Source of the DNA: Pectinophora gossypiella | Taxonomy: Eukaryota; Arthropoda; Insecta; Lepidoptera; Gelechiidae | DNA length: 64,000 nucleotides | Direction: 5' to 3' | Assembly (NCBI RefSeq): GCF_024362695.1 | Contig: NC_065424.1 | Coordinates: 1,896,786 to 1,960,785 of the forward strand | Shown here: in pieces, positions 20,345-31,277 of the stretch | Position numbering within the stretch: the stretch's first letter is position 1 | Layout: each line of letters starts with the position of its first letter | Program-made: the position numbers and the translations under genes | The notes under the pieces: model-generated | What the model was told of the DNA's origin: nothing | What the model saw: the letters and a program-made list of their open reading frames with translations, nothing else | Databases searched by the model: none

Positions 20345-20800
20345 TTATTTCATCATCATCATCATCAGCCCATTAGTAGTAATAGCACAGTAATAGCACA
20401 GGTAGTACCTATTGTAAGTGCCAGCAGTGCTTTAAAATTGTTAATCTCCTAATATAATCATATAATTGTACCTATTAGTTTTTAAGTTGTTGGAACAATA
20501 AATACATTTTATTATTATTATTATTAACGTCTCCACTGCTGGGGCACGGGCCTTCCCTATGGATGGATAGGGAGATCGGGCCTTAAACCATCACGCGGGC
20601 CCATTGCGGATTGATGGTTATTAACGACTGCTAATGCAGCCGGGACCAACGGCTTAACGTACCTTCCGAAGCACGGAGGAGCCCGAGATGAAAACTTTTT
20701 TTTTGTGGTCACCCATCCTATGACCGGCCTTTGCGAAAGTTGCTTAACTTCAACAATCGCAGACCTAGCGCGTTTACCGCTGCGCCATCGGGTTCCTCTG
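20345..20800 (-). repeat. SINE-C, interrupted in its tail
   Basis: The 3' end (CATCATCATCAGCCCATTA, to 20375) and the remainder (ACGTCTCCACTGCTGGGGCA from 20528 to the 5S-like head near 20800) belong to one minus-strand SINE-C. About 150 bases are inserted between them. Confidence 0.85.
20376..20527 (+). repeat. LINE-like tail inserted in SINE-C
   Basis: About 150 bases ending GGAACAATAAATACATTTTA and (TTA)n. The AATAAA and simple-repeat tail indicate the 3' end of a retroposon. The TSD is short and merges with the tail. Confidence 0.6.
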
Positions 20801-20804
20801 TCCT

Positions 20805-21270
20805 TATTTAGTAATCAGAATTTCATTATTTATCTTGAAACTAGTACACGACCCAGTAGAATCTGTGTAAACCGACGTTTTTTGTATGAAGTGTCCGCGG
20901 TGAGACAATGATATAAGTATAGCGGTGAGGAACCCTGGATACGTCCCAGACTGGTTTTATCTTGGTTCGAAAGATACATAGTAGTCGAGAACAACTTATG
21001 ATGGGCTCAATAAGAACAGCAAATGTGATATCAAGTTTCAGTGTACCTATTTGTATGGGCGTGTTTTTAGTACCATTATGATAACAATGTAAAACATGAA
21101 AGCATGTTTGATATTGAATTTGCGTCTTCTAGATTACGTTTTAAGGTTAAAGTAACTGTGCGTGAGTTGGGACTATTGTAATTTCAATGAAGTAACTTCA
21201 TTTATTCATAGATTAATGCTTTTGTTTTGTCAAAACACTTTTGTTTTTGCTTTTGTTGAAAATAAAAAGT
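20805..21270. other. No gene seen
   Basis: No exon. TTTTTGTATGAAGTGTCCGC near 20878 matches a block in the repeat at 46330. Confidence 0.45.
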
Positions 21271-21276
21271 CCAAAC

Positions 21277-21490
21277 ATAACATACATGAACAGCCTATAT
21301 ACGTCCAACTGCTGGGCACAGGCCTCCCCTCAACCGGAGGGGTTATGGAGTATACTCCACCACGCTGCTCCAATGCGTGTTGGTAGAGGTGTAACAGCTG
21401 GGACCAACGGCTTAACGTGCCCTACGAAGCACGGAATCATCTTACTTTTTCGGACAATCAGGCGATTCAAGCCTGAAAAGTCCTTACTAA
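21277..21490 (-). repeat. SINE-B, head missing
   Basis: Minus: from the 3' end (CAGCCTATATACGTCCAACT) through the core (ACCAACGGCTTAACGTGCCC) to TTCAAGCCTGAAAAGTCCTT. Confidence 0.85.
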
Positions 21491-21499
21491 ACAAAGGAC

Positions 21500-22430
21500 A
21501 GAACGTTGAATAAACAAAGATTTTGACTTTTGATAGAATCTAGTCCATAGCATCTTTCAAAGTATAATAATGCCTTCTACCTTTTCTTTTAGAGGTCCCT
21601 GATCACTATTGCCCTCTACCGTCTAGGGACACTCCCTGCCCCGCGCCAATACGAGTTTGGAGCGAACTTGATTTGCCTCAACCCCTGGTAGGTACAAACA
21701 TCTTTTTACTTGACAGTTGTAACAAAAAATACCTATGAAATATGTCGGATATGGTAGTTTATCATTTAACTATAATTAACCAATAGTTTTTTTTATTCAG
21801 TTAATTTTTAAATATTTTTTTTACAAAATAAGAATGCATTTTTTATCTGTGTATTACAAAACCCGAAACGGGCGGCCATGATTGAACTTCGTGTGACGAC
21901 ACATTTCAAAAAATAGACAAAAACTATCTGTCAGGTTTCAAGATAAACTGTTTGACAGTTTGTTGAACTTTGACGTCACTGGGCAAAATGTCACGTAACC
22001 AATCGTTTTCGCGCGAAATTTGAACTAATTGAAGAAAAATGTGTTTTTTTTCTATTGTATAAAGAGTTTTCGATAAAATAAAATGTTTTAGCAATTGTAA
22101 TTTTTAAAATACTTATTCGAAATCTGTCAAGAAACCAGATCCACAAACATTTATTGTGCAAACCGTTTGTCATTTAAACAAAGGCTATGTTTACAGACCC
22201 CCTGAAAGAAAGAGATAGATAGATGTAAAGTGAACTGGTTAAAAAAAGAGAGAAGACATGAATAATTCATCGGTTGTGATTCACCGCGTAAACGATGTCA
22301 GTGTACTCGGAATAGTGACATTACAAATCTTTTATTCATCGCGTGAAAAATGTTTTATTGTTGAATTTACTGTGATGATTAAGAAATTCGTTATTCAAAT
22401 TCATAAATATTGTTATTCTTTAGGCGATAG
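21500..22430. other. Mostly repeat-free; no gene identified
   Basis: No known repeat apart from a CCCCGCGCCAATACGAG block at 21637 shared with 13475. It contains the promoter-like motif cluster at 21971-22018. Short frames on both strands have no recognisable domain. Confidence 0.5.
21971..22018. promoter_or_regulatory. CRE + CCAAT + E2F-like cluster
   Basis: Within 48 bases lie TGACGTCA (21971-21978, full CRE palindrome), CCAAT (21999-22003) and TTTCGCGCGAAA (22007-22018, a full E2F-type palindrome). Such sets occur in animal promoters. No downstream exon could be recognised on either strand, so function is inferred only. Confidence 0.4.
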
Positions 22431-22487
22431 CGGCCTAATCCTTAAGAGCGATCCAGACAACCTTTGGCAGCGGATATAGTACACTCC

Positions 22488-22707
22488 ATTCTAGTCTATC
22501 AAAGGCCAATTCTTTCACTTCCTTACAAGACACGAGGTTTGCTTTCTCTTTAATCTGTTCCATGTCCATTAAATTAGAGCAAATATTTCGACAGAAAAAT
22601 GGAGTACGTTTTACAAAAACAGCAATATTACGACTCGTGTGTCCAGCTTGCCCGATGCTTAACTCATTAATCAATAGGGTCGTAAATTATTCTGCGAGAA
22701 CAGACAA
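22488..22707 (-). repeat. LINE-R-related repeat
   Basis: Minus copy of the 16377 repeat, from TCTATCAAAGGCCAATTCTT through TTTAATCTGTTCCATGTCCA to AATTATTCTGCGAGAACAGA. Confidence 0.75.
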
Positions 22708-22728
22708 GGCTTCAAGCCGTAATAGGTT

Positions 22729-22849
22729 AAAACATAAACAACCTATATACGTCCCACTGCTGGGCACAGGCCTCCCCTCTATCAACCGGAGGGGGTATGG
22801 AGCATACTCCACCACGCTGCTCCAATACGGGTTGGTGAAGGTGTATTCA
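22729..22849 (-). repeat. SINE-B 3' fragment
   Basis: AAACAACCTATATACGTCCC to CCAATACGGGTTGGTGAAGG. It abuts the SINE-A at 22852, so one insertion probably truncated the other. Confidence 0.8.
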
Positions 22850-22851
22850 GT

Positions 22852-23173
22852 CACTCCGTGGTCCAGTGGTTTAGTGTTGGGTTCACGATCCGTAGGCCCC
22901 GGGTTCGAATCCCGGTGGGGACATATCACGAAAATCACTTTGTGATCCCTAGTTTGGTTCAGACATTACAGGCTGATCACCTGATTGTCCGAAAGCAGAT
23001 GATCCGTGCTTCGGAAGGCACATTAAGCCGTTGGTCCCGATTACTACTTACTGATGTAAGTATGTAGTCGTTACATAAGCCATGCCAGGGGCCTTTGGCG
23101 GCTCAATAGTAACCCTGACACCAGGGTTGAAGAGGTTGGTATTCCACCGCACACCCCAAACGATAAGAAGAAG
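22852..23173 (+). repeat. SINE-A, full length
   Basis: One of the most complete copies. Head box A (GTGGTCCAGTGGTTTAG), box B (GGTTCGAATCC), CACTTTGTGATCCCTAGTTT, core CCGTGCTTCGGAAGGCACAT, TTTGGCGGCTCAATAGTAAC and CTGACACCAGGGTTGAAGAG. Confidence 0.9.
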
Positions 23174-23174
23174 G

Positions 23175-23725
23175 AGATTCTATAAAGCACGGTATACCAA
23201 TTATTCTATGATCCAAACGTGAATTCAATTCTGCATTGGTTCAGAACCCGAGTCGGGATTCAAACAGACACCCGTTCTCACAAGGCTGTCACGAATTTTT
23301 ATTATCCCTATTTTATTTTTCATTTTCTTCGTCGTTTTTTCTGTTTATTTCATAACCAACATTGTAAAAGTACCAGGAAAATATAACCAATTAGAAGAGC
23401 CCATTGTCCCCTCATCCAATAATGTCGTCTTTATGTCGGACATGTAACAAAATAAACATGTCATCTATGCCGCCCTGGTGTTAGGGTATCATATTCCCTA
23501 TTGGCTCTTCAAGGCGAAAGGGACAGTACACAAAAGGTCCATAACCGTGAACAAAGAGACATGTCATTTTAGCGGCGAGTAAAGAAAGAAAAATCATCCA
23601 TTATCGCCCATGTTGTTCTAATACCCTGGTACAATAAACCTCATATTGTTTCCATGATTGACGTAAACACTCTTTTGTGACATAAATAAATGTATACCAA
23701 TATTTTATGTTTATTTTTATTTTTT
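23175..23725. other. No gene; SINE-D scrap at 23205
   Basis: At 23205-23262 a short decayed SINE-D piece (CTATGATCCAAACGTGAATT) is visible. Nothing else is recognised. Confidence 0.45.
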
Positions 23726-23727
23726 TT

Positions 23728-23905
23728 AAAGAACGTCTAGGGCCCTGTGCCGAGGTTTTTCTTGCAGCTTCTTTTCCCCGGCTATACAGGTTGTGAGGAG
23801 CTGCAGTAGTTTTAGGCGGATGAGACGTTCGTTATGTAAAAATTGACGATTCAAAGTGTAACTATGTTACCAACTGAATAAAGATATTTTTGAATTTGAA
23901 TTGAA
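23728..23905 (+). repeat. Family I, full
   Basis: Best copy: GTCTAGGGCCCTGTGCCGAG, TTTCCCCGGCTATACAGGTT, GGATGAGACGTTCGTTATGT, and ATAAAGATATTTTTGAATTT followed by GAATT repeats. Confidence 0.8.
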
Positions 23906-24154
23906 TTACTATAATACAAAAAATCTACAATATTATCGATAATTTTGCACAAGGGAAACATCTCCTTGCAGAGTGTGCGGTAGAATTTGCGCTCTGAAAT
24001 TGGTCTGTACACTGTACAGCCATGAAAAAAGGGAATGGTTGCATTCTTGGAGACAAAGATTAAAATTTATATAATAATATAATATTGACATTGTTTTAGG
24101 TTTACGCGGTTATTATCATAATACTGCCCCGCACCGAACTGTAATAAATGTTTC

Positions 24155-24262
24155 CTTTCCACTAGTCGCCAGGAAGAAATTGTTGCTTGGCAATAAGGCC
24201 GCCAGATTGTACTGTATTATCATCCATTTGTGTGAATTTGTTTTGTATGTTTAAACGCGGTA
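24155..24262 (+). repeat. LINE-L 3' end, diverged
   Basis: CAGGAAGAAATTGTTGCTTG, GCAATAAGGCCGCCAGATTG, then TTTGTTTTGTATG. Confidence 0.55.
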
Positions 24263-24409
24263 AGAACCCGTTATGTGTTTTAATTATAATATTGACGTCT
24301 AAAGTCAGTGATGCCCACATGTAGAATAGTGTTCAGGAAGTTTTCAATAAAACAAGATATCCTACTGAAATTGATATGATATAACATGCTCGCGACTATG
24401 TGTATCGAA

Positions 24410-24515
24410 AGAGGAACTAAGTTCCCACACCTCACCGAACTTTCAGTTAGACCAACATAATAGATGGTGACCCGTATCGCCATCTATAATGATCGAGCCA
24501 ACTCTGTTAGTGAAA
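24410..24515 (-). repeat. Repeat family E
   Basis: Minus copy: AAGTTCCCACACCTCACCGA, CTTTCAGTTAGACCAACATA, and CCATCTATAATGATCGAGCC. Confidence 0.75.
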
Positions 24516-24726
24516 ACTAATACGAATATAACAACTAATCTACAATACATTTCCAACCACATCATGCACCATATAGAATTCAATAAATCTGCCAGCTGCT
24601 ACAAAAACCTGCATTAGCAGAGAACTGTAAGTTTTTAGGGTTCCGTATGTCAGGAAGTATGGTATATGACTAAAAACAATCATCTCTTTAGATTTAGCGC
24701 AATATAATCTGGCAAACCCAAGTTCA

Positions 24727-25077
24727 TCATCATCTCCTTAGCAGTATCCCGTTTTTCACAGGGTCCGCTTACCTAACCTGAAGATTTGACAGGTCTGGTT
24801 TTTTTACAGAAGCGACTGCCTGTCTGACCTTCCAACCCGCGAAGGGAAAACCAGCCCAATACGGGTTAGGTCACATACCTCCGAAAATGCATTTCTCGGG
24901 AATGTGGGTTTCCTCGCGGTGTTTTCCTTCACCGCAGAGCACGTGATCATCATTTATGATATAAACATGAATTCTAAAACAAATTCGACAATTATTGGTT
25001 TAGGCTTGTTCTGGATTCAAACCTGCGACCTCAAAATGAGAGGCAAGCGTTGTACCAAACCAGGCTACCACGGCTCT
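24727..25077 (-). repeat. SINE-D, full length
   Basis: Minus: CTCCTTAGCAGTATCCCGTT (3' end), CTTCCAACCCGCGAAGGGAA, TTCTCGGGAATGTGGGTTTC and a tRNA-like head near 25020-25077 with one insertion in box A. Confidence 0.9.
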
Positions 25078-25244
25078 CCCTAACAATACCCATTTTTTTT
25101 TCTGCTATTTTTTTTTATGGTATCATGTATCATGTTTTGGTGATGTAATATGTAAGTTGTGTACATCAACTAAAATCTATTGTTTGTTGATATTACTCAA
25201 AAATAATATCATCACCTCTCTAGTAACGTTATCCCGTTTTCATG

Positions 25245-25325
25245 GTTCACGTTCGTTATGTAAAAATTGACGACTCAAAGCGTAACCATGTTACCTACTG
25301 AATAAAGATATTTTTGAATTTGAAT
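25245..25325 (+). repeat. Family I 3' fragment
   Basis: ACGTTCGTTATGTAAAAATT to ATAAAGATATTTTTGAATTT. Confidence 0.75.
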
Positions 25326-25599
25326 GGGGTTTGCTTAGGTACCTAACCGGAAAATATGACAGGATTTGATTTCTATTACTTAATAAGTCATATTTTATGC
25401 GGAACCTCGGAACACGAATTCAAGTCACAGCTAGCTATTTTTTTCCTTACAAGATTTATAACACATCCACATCCTGCATACTGACATTATTAAACCAGGA
25501 AATGGATCCCTCCATTACAGTGATGAAAAAAGTTAGAATTTCCTTTGTGTTTTTGCAGGGAAACATTTTACCATAGATAAGTACATAAACTCACGGCCG

Positions 25600-25790
25600 T
25601 GTCATAGAATAAAGAATTATACGTATAGAACGGTAGCTCTGCTTCCCGCACCAATTCGTATCGAACACTGACCTCACCCCCTATGGGTCTTACTTTAGCC
25701 GCTAAGGAGTACGGGGGAGCGCGCGGATTCTCTATCTCGCTCGCACTTAGGCGTTAGACAGCACACATCGAATGAGATTTTTACATGGCG
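25600..25790. repeat. Family N, diverged copy
   Basis: GTCATAGAATAAAGAATTAT, then a GCTCTGCTTCCCGCACC block and GGGAGCGCGCGG. Related to 46330, 53400 and 13420-13630. The class is unknown and the ends are uncertain. Confidence 0.4.
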
Positions 25791-25856
25791 TGTCCGGGTG
25801 TTCCACCTGTTTAAACTGACTTCTGGGATAGATATTACGAACCGTGATCCGTGATC

Positions 25857-26102
25857 TTTATGATCCCTAGTTTGGTTAGGACATTACAGACTGATCACCT
25901 GATTGTCCAAAAGTAAGATGATGCGTGCTTCGGAAGGCAATTTAAACCGTTGGTCCCGGTTACCATTTACTGATGTAAGTGAGTAATCGTTGCATGTGCC
26001 ATGTCAGAGGCCTTTGGCGGCCCAATCACCCATCCTCAACCCTGACACCAGGGTTGATGAGGCTGGTAATCCACCTCACAACCCACACGATAAGAAGAAG
26101 AA
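25857..26102 (+). repeat. SINE-A, head missing
   Basis: Starts TTTATGATCCCTAGTTTGGT, core GCTTCGGAAGGCAATTTAAA, tail ACACCAGGGTTGATGAGGCT. Confidence 0.85.
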
Positions 26103-26112
26103 GACGAACCGT

Positions 26113-26275
26113 ATAGTGAGATTCAACGCTTGCAGAAGCGGAGATGGAAGCCATCGGTACGGCAATGTAGGACGGAAGGGGCAAGTCGCAGGAACTGTAA
26201 CTTGGAACCTGACAGAGGGCAGCAGTAAGTGTCAGTACTATTCAGGGCGGAGGACTGATAATGAGCCATGGGCTG
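26113..26275 (+). repeat. Family G, 5' part
   Basis: CGCTTGCAGAAGCGGAGATG, GTAGGACGGAAGGGGCAAGT and CAGTACTATTCAGGGCGGAG. It runs head-on into an inverted copy at 26288. Confidence 0.75.
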
Positions 26276-26287
26276 ATCTCACCTTCA

Positions 26288-26530
26288 ACGTCACTAATTT
26301 AAGAGCCACGCTCTTGTCTGTGTAGTTCTCCATGCTACTTTTTTAGGGAAAGATAGGCAGTGGTTTCCCTCTTGCCTTCCGCCCCGCAGTACTCTCTCTG
26401 ACGCGGGTGTGATGACGCCAGAGTAGTCTATTTTAAAGCCGTATTAGGACTCCTGTCCTCCGCCTCTGAATAGTACAGACAGTTACTGCTGCCTTTTGTC
26501 AGGTTCCAGGTTACAGTCCTTGTGACTCTC
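26288..26530 (-). repeat. Family G, 3' complete
   Basis: Minus: TTTAAGAGCCACGCTCTTGT (LINE-R-like tail), CGCAGTACTCTCTCTGACGC, AGGACTCCTGTCCTCCGCCT and AGGTTCCAGGTTACAGTCC. Confidence 0.8.
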
Positions 26531-26844
26531 CTTGTGTGTGAAATCTAAACAAAACCCAAATGTTATTACACAAATTCATTGCGGAAGTCACCGGTAACCT
26601 CAAATCCTTTGGGCGTCAAAGGTGGTATTTCACTGAAAATAAGGCAGGATTCTGACTAAGTCTGGATGGTTGGATAAGAACTTATTTACAAGTATAATCT
26701 AAGATTAATGAATATGAATGCGGGCTGAGGTAAGCAGGCATAATGTATCTCTAAGATGGAAGAGAACTCTAACATTATAATGTTCTAAGGAGATTTAGCT
26801 TAGCATTTAGTCTGGTATAGGTACTTAGAAATGTATCGTTGCCT

Positions 26845-27190
26845 GTCAACTGCCTCCGTGGTCTAGTGGTTAGAGCGTTAGGCTCACGATCTGGAGGTCC
26901 GGGTTCGATTCCCGATGGGGACATTGTCGAAATCACTTTGTGAGACTGTCCTTTGTTTGGTAAGGACTTTTCAGGCTTGAATCACCTGATTGTCCGAAAA
27001 AGTAAGATGATTCCGTGCTTCGGAGGGCACGTTAAGCCGTTGGTCCCGGCTATTAGCCGTAAAAACACCTCCACCAACCCGCATTGGAGCAGCGTGGTGG
27101 AGTATGCTCCGTACCCCCTCCGGTTGATTGAGGGGAGGCCTGTGCCCAGCAGTGGGACGTATATAGGCCGTTTATGTATGTTATGTATGT
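26845..27190 (+). repeat. SINE-B, full length
   Basis: Near-consensus copy with head TCCGTGGTCTAGTGGTTAGA, GGGTTCGATTCCCGATGGGG, core CGTGCTTCGGAGGGCACGTT and 3' end CAGCAGTGGGACGTATATAG. CTGTCAA flanks both sides. Confidence 0.92.
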
Positions 27191-27241
27191 CTGTCAAGAG
27201 GATATATTTTCGTAACGTAATTAATCTGAACACCCCCCGGT

Positions 27242-27795
27242 GATCACTTTGTGATCCCTAGTTTGGTTAGGACATTACAGTAAGATGATCCGTGCTTCGC
27301 TTTATTTTGACGTGACTTATTGTAGATTTGCCGCAGATGACATTAACTACTTGGCCGAACGAATGGGAAGCTCTCACCCGGTACAAAATTTAAGACAACA
27401 GGCCTGAGGGTGCCTAGTTGGCGCGAACCTCGGCTCAGGGCGTCGTCTGAGAGGAAGAATATTTGAAAGAATTAATCGACTCTAGTAGGTCGACAGCAAT
27501 AAGCGCTGAATGAAGGAAATCGTCGACTACGCCGGCGGGGTCGGTATCGGGGTTCTGAAGTGTTTGGTGTCGCGAGCTGATTGGCCGCCTCTATGGTTAG
27601 AGTAATCGGGTCGTCGGGATCGTATATTACGTATCCTTGCTTCGGAAGGCACGTTAAGCCGTTGGTCCCAGTTACTACTTACTGATGTAAGTAAGTAGTC
27701 GTTACATGAGCCATGTCAGGGGCCTTTGGCGGCTCAATAGTAACCCTGACACCAGGGTTGATGAGGTTGGTAATCCACCTCACAACCCAGAAGAA
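27242..27795 (+). repeat. SINE-A split by a LINE-T insertion
   Basis: The 5' piece (CACTTTGTGATCCCTAGTTT to GCTTCG, 27299) and the 3' piece (from TGCTTCGGAAGGCACGTTAA, 27638) are one SINE-A interrupted inside its core. Confidence 0.88.
27300..27632 (-). pseudogene. LINE-T 3' end, 5' truncated
   Basis: The minus-sense tail is at the left (complement of TTTTGACGTGACTTATTGTA). The target repeats are ATCCGTGCTTCG (27288-27299) and ATCCTTGCTTCG (27633-27644). The upper part carries the same coding remnant as 49720 but with indels. Confidence 0.85.
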
Positions 27796-27799
27796 GAAG

Positions 27800-28420
27800 A
27801 AACAAATGATTAACCCTTCCCAGCAAAGGGCGCAAGTTATTTGGTAATAACTTCTAGAAACATTGGCTTTTGCTATTATTAGAAGTAGGATTCAAATGTA
27901 TTTTTAAGTACTATGTTTAAACCAAACTTACCGCCTACATATACATAAAAATATTCCAACCAAAAATAAAAGTTTAAAAACTAAAACCCGACCACGGAAA
28001 AATGCGCTTTAAAAGTATGAAACAAGAAAATGAAATTGAAAACTGAAATTCTTCCGAATAGTGATGGTTTTTGATATGTGATGATATGTTATTTGATAGC
28101 TGTGGTCGTAAGTATGCCTTGGTAAGCAAACTCTTAGGACAGATTGGCATGTGACCACGGCTATCTACTAATTCTCCTTTTAGCCTTTTCACAGTGGGGA
28201 AAAAAAATACGAATTTAAATGGAGATAGTTGTAGGTAATATTATAGTTTTTAAGTGCTTCTGTGCTAGAGAGCGGGCGAATAAAAAACATAAAACACACA
28301 CAGCTGATCGTGGTGCTCTGGTTAGGGATTTTATCTTTTCCAACTGACGGCCAATTGACATGTCACAAGTCGGCTCTGCCGACCCCATTAGTGTTTACGG
28401 GCATGAGTTTACATACATAC
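27800..28420. other. No gene seen
   Basis: AT-rich. No exon or clear repeat. Confidence 0.45.
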
Positions 28421-28424
28421 AATC

Positions 28425-28744
28425 ATACATAAACAGCCTATGCACGTCCCACTTCTGGGCACAGGCCTCCCCTCAATCAACCGGAAGGGGTATGGAGCAT
28501 ACTCCACCACGCTGCTCCACTGCGGGTTGGAGGTGTTTGGGCTAGTAGCCCGGAACCAACGGGTTAGCGTGCCTTCCGAAGCACGGAATCATCTTACTTT
28601 TTCGGACAATCAGGTGATTCAAGCAGAATGTCCTTACCAAACAAAGGACAGTCTCACAAAATGATTTCGACAAAGTCCCCATCGGGAACCGAACTCGGAC
28701 CTTCAGGTCGTGAGCCCAACGCTTTAACCACTAGACCACGGAAG
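28425..28744 (-). repeat. SINE-B, full length
   Basis: Minus: AACAGCCTATGCACGTCCCA, the core complement (ACCAACGGGTTAGCGTGCCT), TGATTTCGACAAAGTCCCCA and a complete tRNA-like head ending CACTAGACCACGGAAGC. Confidence 0.9.
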
Positions 28745-28749
28745 CTGTT

Positions 28750-29345
28750 ATGTATGTTGTGTTGGAGGCTGGCGTGAGTTAATTTATGTATTTATGATAA
28801 CTTACTACAATATAGAGCGTATTAAAAGTAGATTATAAGGAAAAGGAAACACTTTTTTAAAGGATTCGATAGGATGTAGGAAGGATATTCCAAAGATAGA
28901 TTGATAACGGCTTAGAAACGGGAATCTATTCCGCCTGCTATTCCCATTATCTGCTTTCCATTACATCTCAAGGACCCCAACCACAATAAATGAGCGGATG
29001 CGGGATAATCAAACTCCTTAGTATGGGTTCGCGTGGACAAATTCACGGGACGAGAGAACGTCCTTAACCCTTTCACGGGCGGAGACCATGGGTAATTGAT
29101 GGTTCATAATAGATCGGACACCTTAGGCTCGGAACGTAATTAGACGCTCTGTCCTTGAGTGTTAAAGAAATTTTCGTAGGCCCGAAAGGGTCATCATATA
29201 ACAAAATTACGAGAGGTCATAAAAATGTCTATTGAATTGACGTCATCAATAGCTAAATGCGGTCAACCATCGTGCTCATTCTCCAAGCTATGTCCCTCAA
29301 AAATAATATAGATGATGTTGATTGATTGTTGATGATCTTTCCTCA
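28750..29345. other. No gene seen
   Basis: Somewhat less AT-rich around 29020-29160, but no frame with coding character. Confidence 0.45.
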
Positions 29346-29349
29346 CCTT

Positions 29350-29482
29350 ATGGTTGTCTGGAAGAAATCGCTTTAAGCTATAAGGCCGCCATTTGCCATT
29401 TACTTAGTTAAGACTTTTTTTTGTAATTATTTCTTTTTATTTTGGTGCAATAAAGTGTATTTGTATTGTATTGTATTGTATA
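29350..29482 (+). repeat. LINE-L-like 3' end
   Basis: TGTCTGGAAGAAATCGCTTT, TAAGGCCGCCATTTGCCATT, then GGTGCAATAAAGTGTATTTG and a TATTG repeat tail. Confidence 0.65.
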
Positions 29483-29730
29483 GATGGCGCTGTCGACATT
29501 TAACGTGATAATTGCCTGTTTTCTCATTACTCGGGTACATAATTATTCAATACAAAGTAATGGCAGAAGCGTACATAAAAAGAATTATTGATTGATGTTT
29601 GGATCACATTATGTAAATAATTATATTGCTACCTATATTGCTTCTCTTTATTTTGATCAGAATAATAATGGACGGAAGATTGTGCCTGGGTGTAATAACA
29701 AGGATCATTAGTTATACTCAAAAGCAAAGA
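29483..29730 (+). mobile_element. MITE family M, one end
   Basis: Begins TAGATGGCGCTGTCGACATT. The body (TTGCTTCTCTTTATTTTGAT) matches 48176-48525 in reverse. Confidence 0.55.
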
Positions 29731-29946
29731 TGAAAGATGCATACTCGTAATATTTGTCATGAATTTAGAAGGTTACTCGAAGGTAAATCTTTATAGCTCC
29801 ATCTCTATCTTTTTTGGAGAACGAAGCCTGGAAATTTCCTCATAGAAATTCGAAAATAAGACCAAGCTGAAAAATGAGTTATTTCTGATCACCTTAAACC
29901 GACTTCTCTTTCTAGATTAGCATTTTACAATACAAATACACTTTCA

Positions 29947-30226
29947 CATCATCAGCCCATTAACGTCCACACTGCTGGGGCACGGGCCTTCCTATGGATG
30001 GATAGGGAGATCGGGCCTTAAACCACCACGCAGGCCCAGTGCGGATTGGTGGTTATTAACGACTACTAATGCAGCCGGGACCAACGGCTTAACGTGCCTT
30101 CCGAAGCACGAAGGAGCTCGAGATGAAAACTATTTTTTTTTTTTGGTCACCCATCCTATGACCGGCCTTTGCGAACTTCAACAATCGCAGACCGAGCGCG
30201 TTTACCGCTGCGCCACCGAGCTCCTC
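29947..30226 (-). repeat. SINE-C, 11-base deletion in 5S part
   Basis: Minus: 3' tail CATCATCAGCCCATTAACGT, the core (ACCAACGGCTTAACGTGCCT) and the head (GGTCACCCATCCTATGACCG). The AGTTGCTTAAC segment equivalent to 5S box A is deleted. Confidence 0.88.
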
Positions 30227-30234
30227 TAATAAAG

Positions 30235-30770
30235 TAACATATTATATATCAATGCCTTAAGGCATTAAACTTGACTGACATGTGTTAATAGCGGAAACAA
30301 ACACTTCCCGTGCCTGTCAAACAGGGGGGGGGGGGGGAGCCAAGTTTTCAGTTTGATTCGCGAGTTGTGAGTTGTTGATCCAATAAGTAACCTGACAAAG
30401 CTTTAATAGCTTAGTTTGTTGTTTCTTAATTGTAGACAACTTATTTATTTATTATGTGAAAAATCAACAGCTTACAAAACAAAATAAATCTTAAAAATAG
30501 CAGCAGAAAGCTAATTACAGGTTTTCACCCACTGAAGTTATTTCGCATAAATTGAGTTAGTTTTGTAGGTCAAAGATAAATTGTGAAATTCTAATTACTA
30601 AATAGAGACAGATCTAAAGCTGACAAAAACGTTTTCTTTTTTTCTATTTAATGTATTTATAAATTTCAATGAAGAAAAATGTAATAATAATTGCGACATA
30701 TTGTCAGGTTTTTCTATGACATCATAGGTTGCTTTTTCATACAAATTCCATAGTAATTTAGCGTTTTGTC
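30235..30770. other. No gene; G14 tract at 30324
   Basis: A run of 14 G at 30324-30337. Otherwise AT-rich with no exon. Confidence 0.5.
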
Positions 30771-30776
30771 GTTTAG

Positions 30777-31087
30777 TCTTCTTAATTATCATGTGGGTTG
30801 TGAGGTGGAATACCAACCTCATCAACCCTGGTGTCAGGGTTATTACTGAGACGCCAAAGGCCCCTGAAATGGTTCATGAAACGACTACATACTTACATCA
30901 GTAAGTAGTAACCGGCTTAACGTGCCTTCCGAAGCACGGATCATCTTACTCTCGGATAATCAGGTGATCAGTCTGTAATGTCCTAACCAAACCAGGGATC
31001 ACAAAGTGATTTTTGTGATATGTCCCCACCGGGATTTGAACCCGGGACCTCCGGATCGTGAGCTCAACCACTGGACTACGGAGGTCG
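30777..31087 (-). repeat. SINE-A, full length
   Basis: Minus: ATCATGTGGGTTGTGAGGTG, CGCCAAAGGCCCCTGAAATG, the core complement and a complete head (TTGAACCCGGGACCTCCGGA ... ACCACTGGACTACGGAGG). Confidence 0.9.
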
Positions 31088-31106
31088 TCGGGCGCTAGCT
31101 TTTGTG

Positions 31107-31252
31107 TACGGTCACGAGCATTAATATGTATACACTTTGGTACCATGTCACATTAACTTTTTTGACAAATTGAACTGCAAGTCTCACTAAATATCAAATA
31201 TGTTAGTGCCACAGAGTCCTAAAGTGGGTACATTATATTGCTCATGACTGTA
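31107..31252 (-). mobile_element. MITE family P, complete
   Basis: TACGGTCACGAGCATTAATA ... CTCATGACTGTA. Both ends have matching terminal repeats. It abuts the SINE-A head at 31087. Confidence 0.8.
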
Positions 31253-31277
31253 CGTATCTTTATTTTTATCATTGCCT

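Noticed and set aside
22852..22925. Possible tRNA gene (Glu/Val-like)
   Set aside because: Box A and box B are present but the stems do not close and a SINE-A body follows. The same is true of all other SINE heads.
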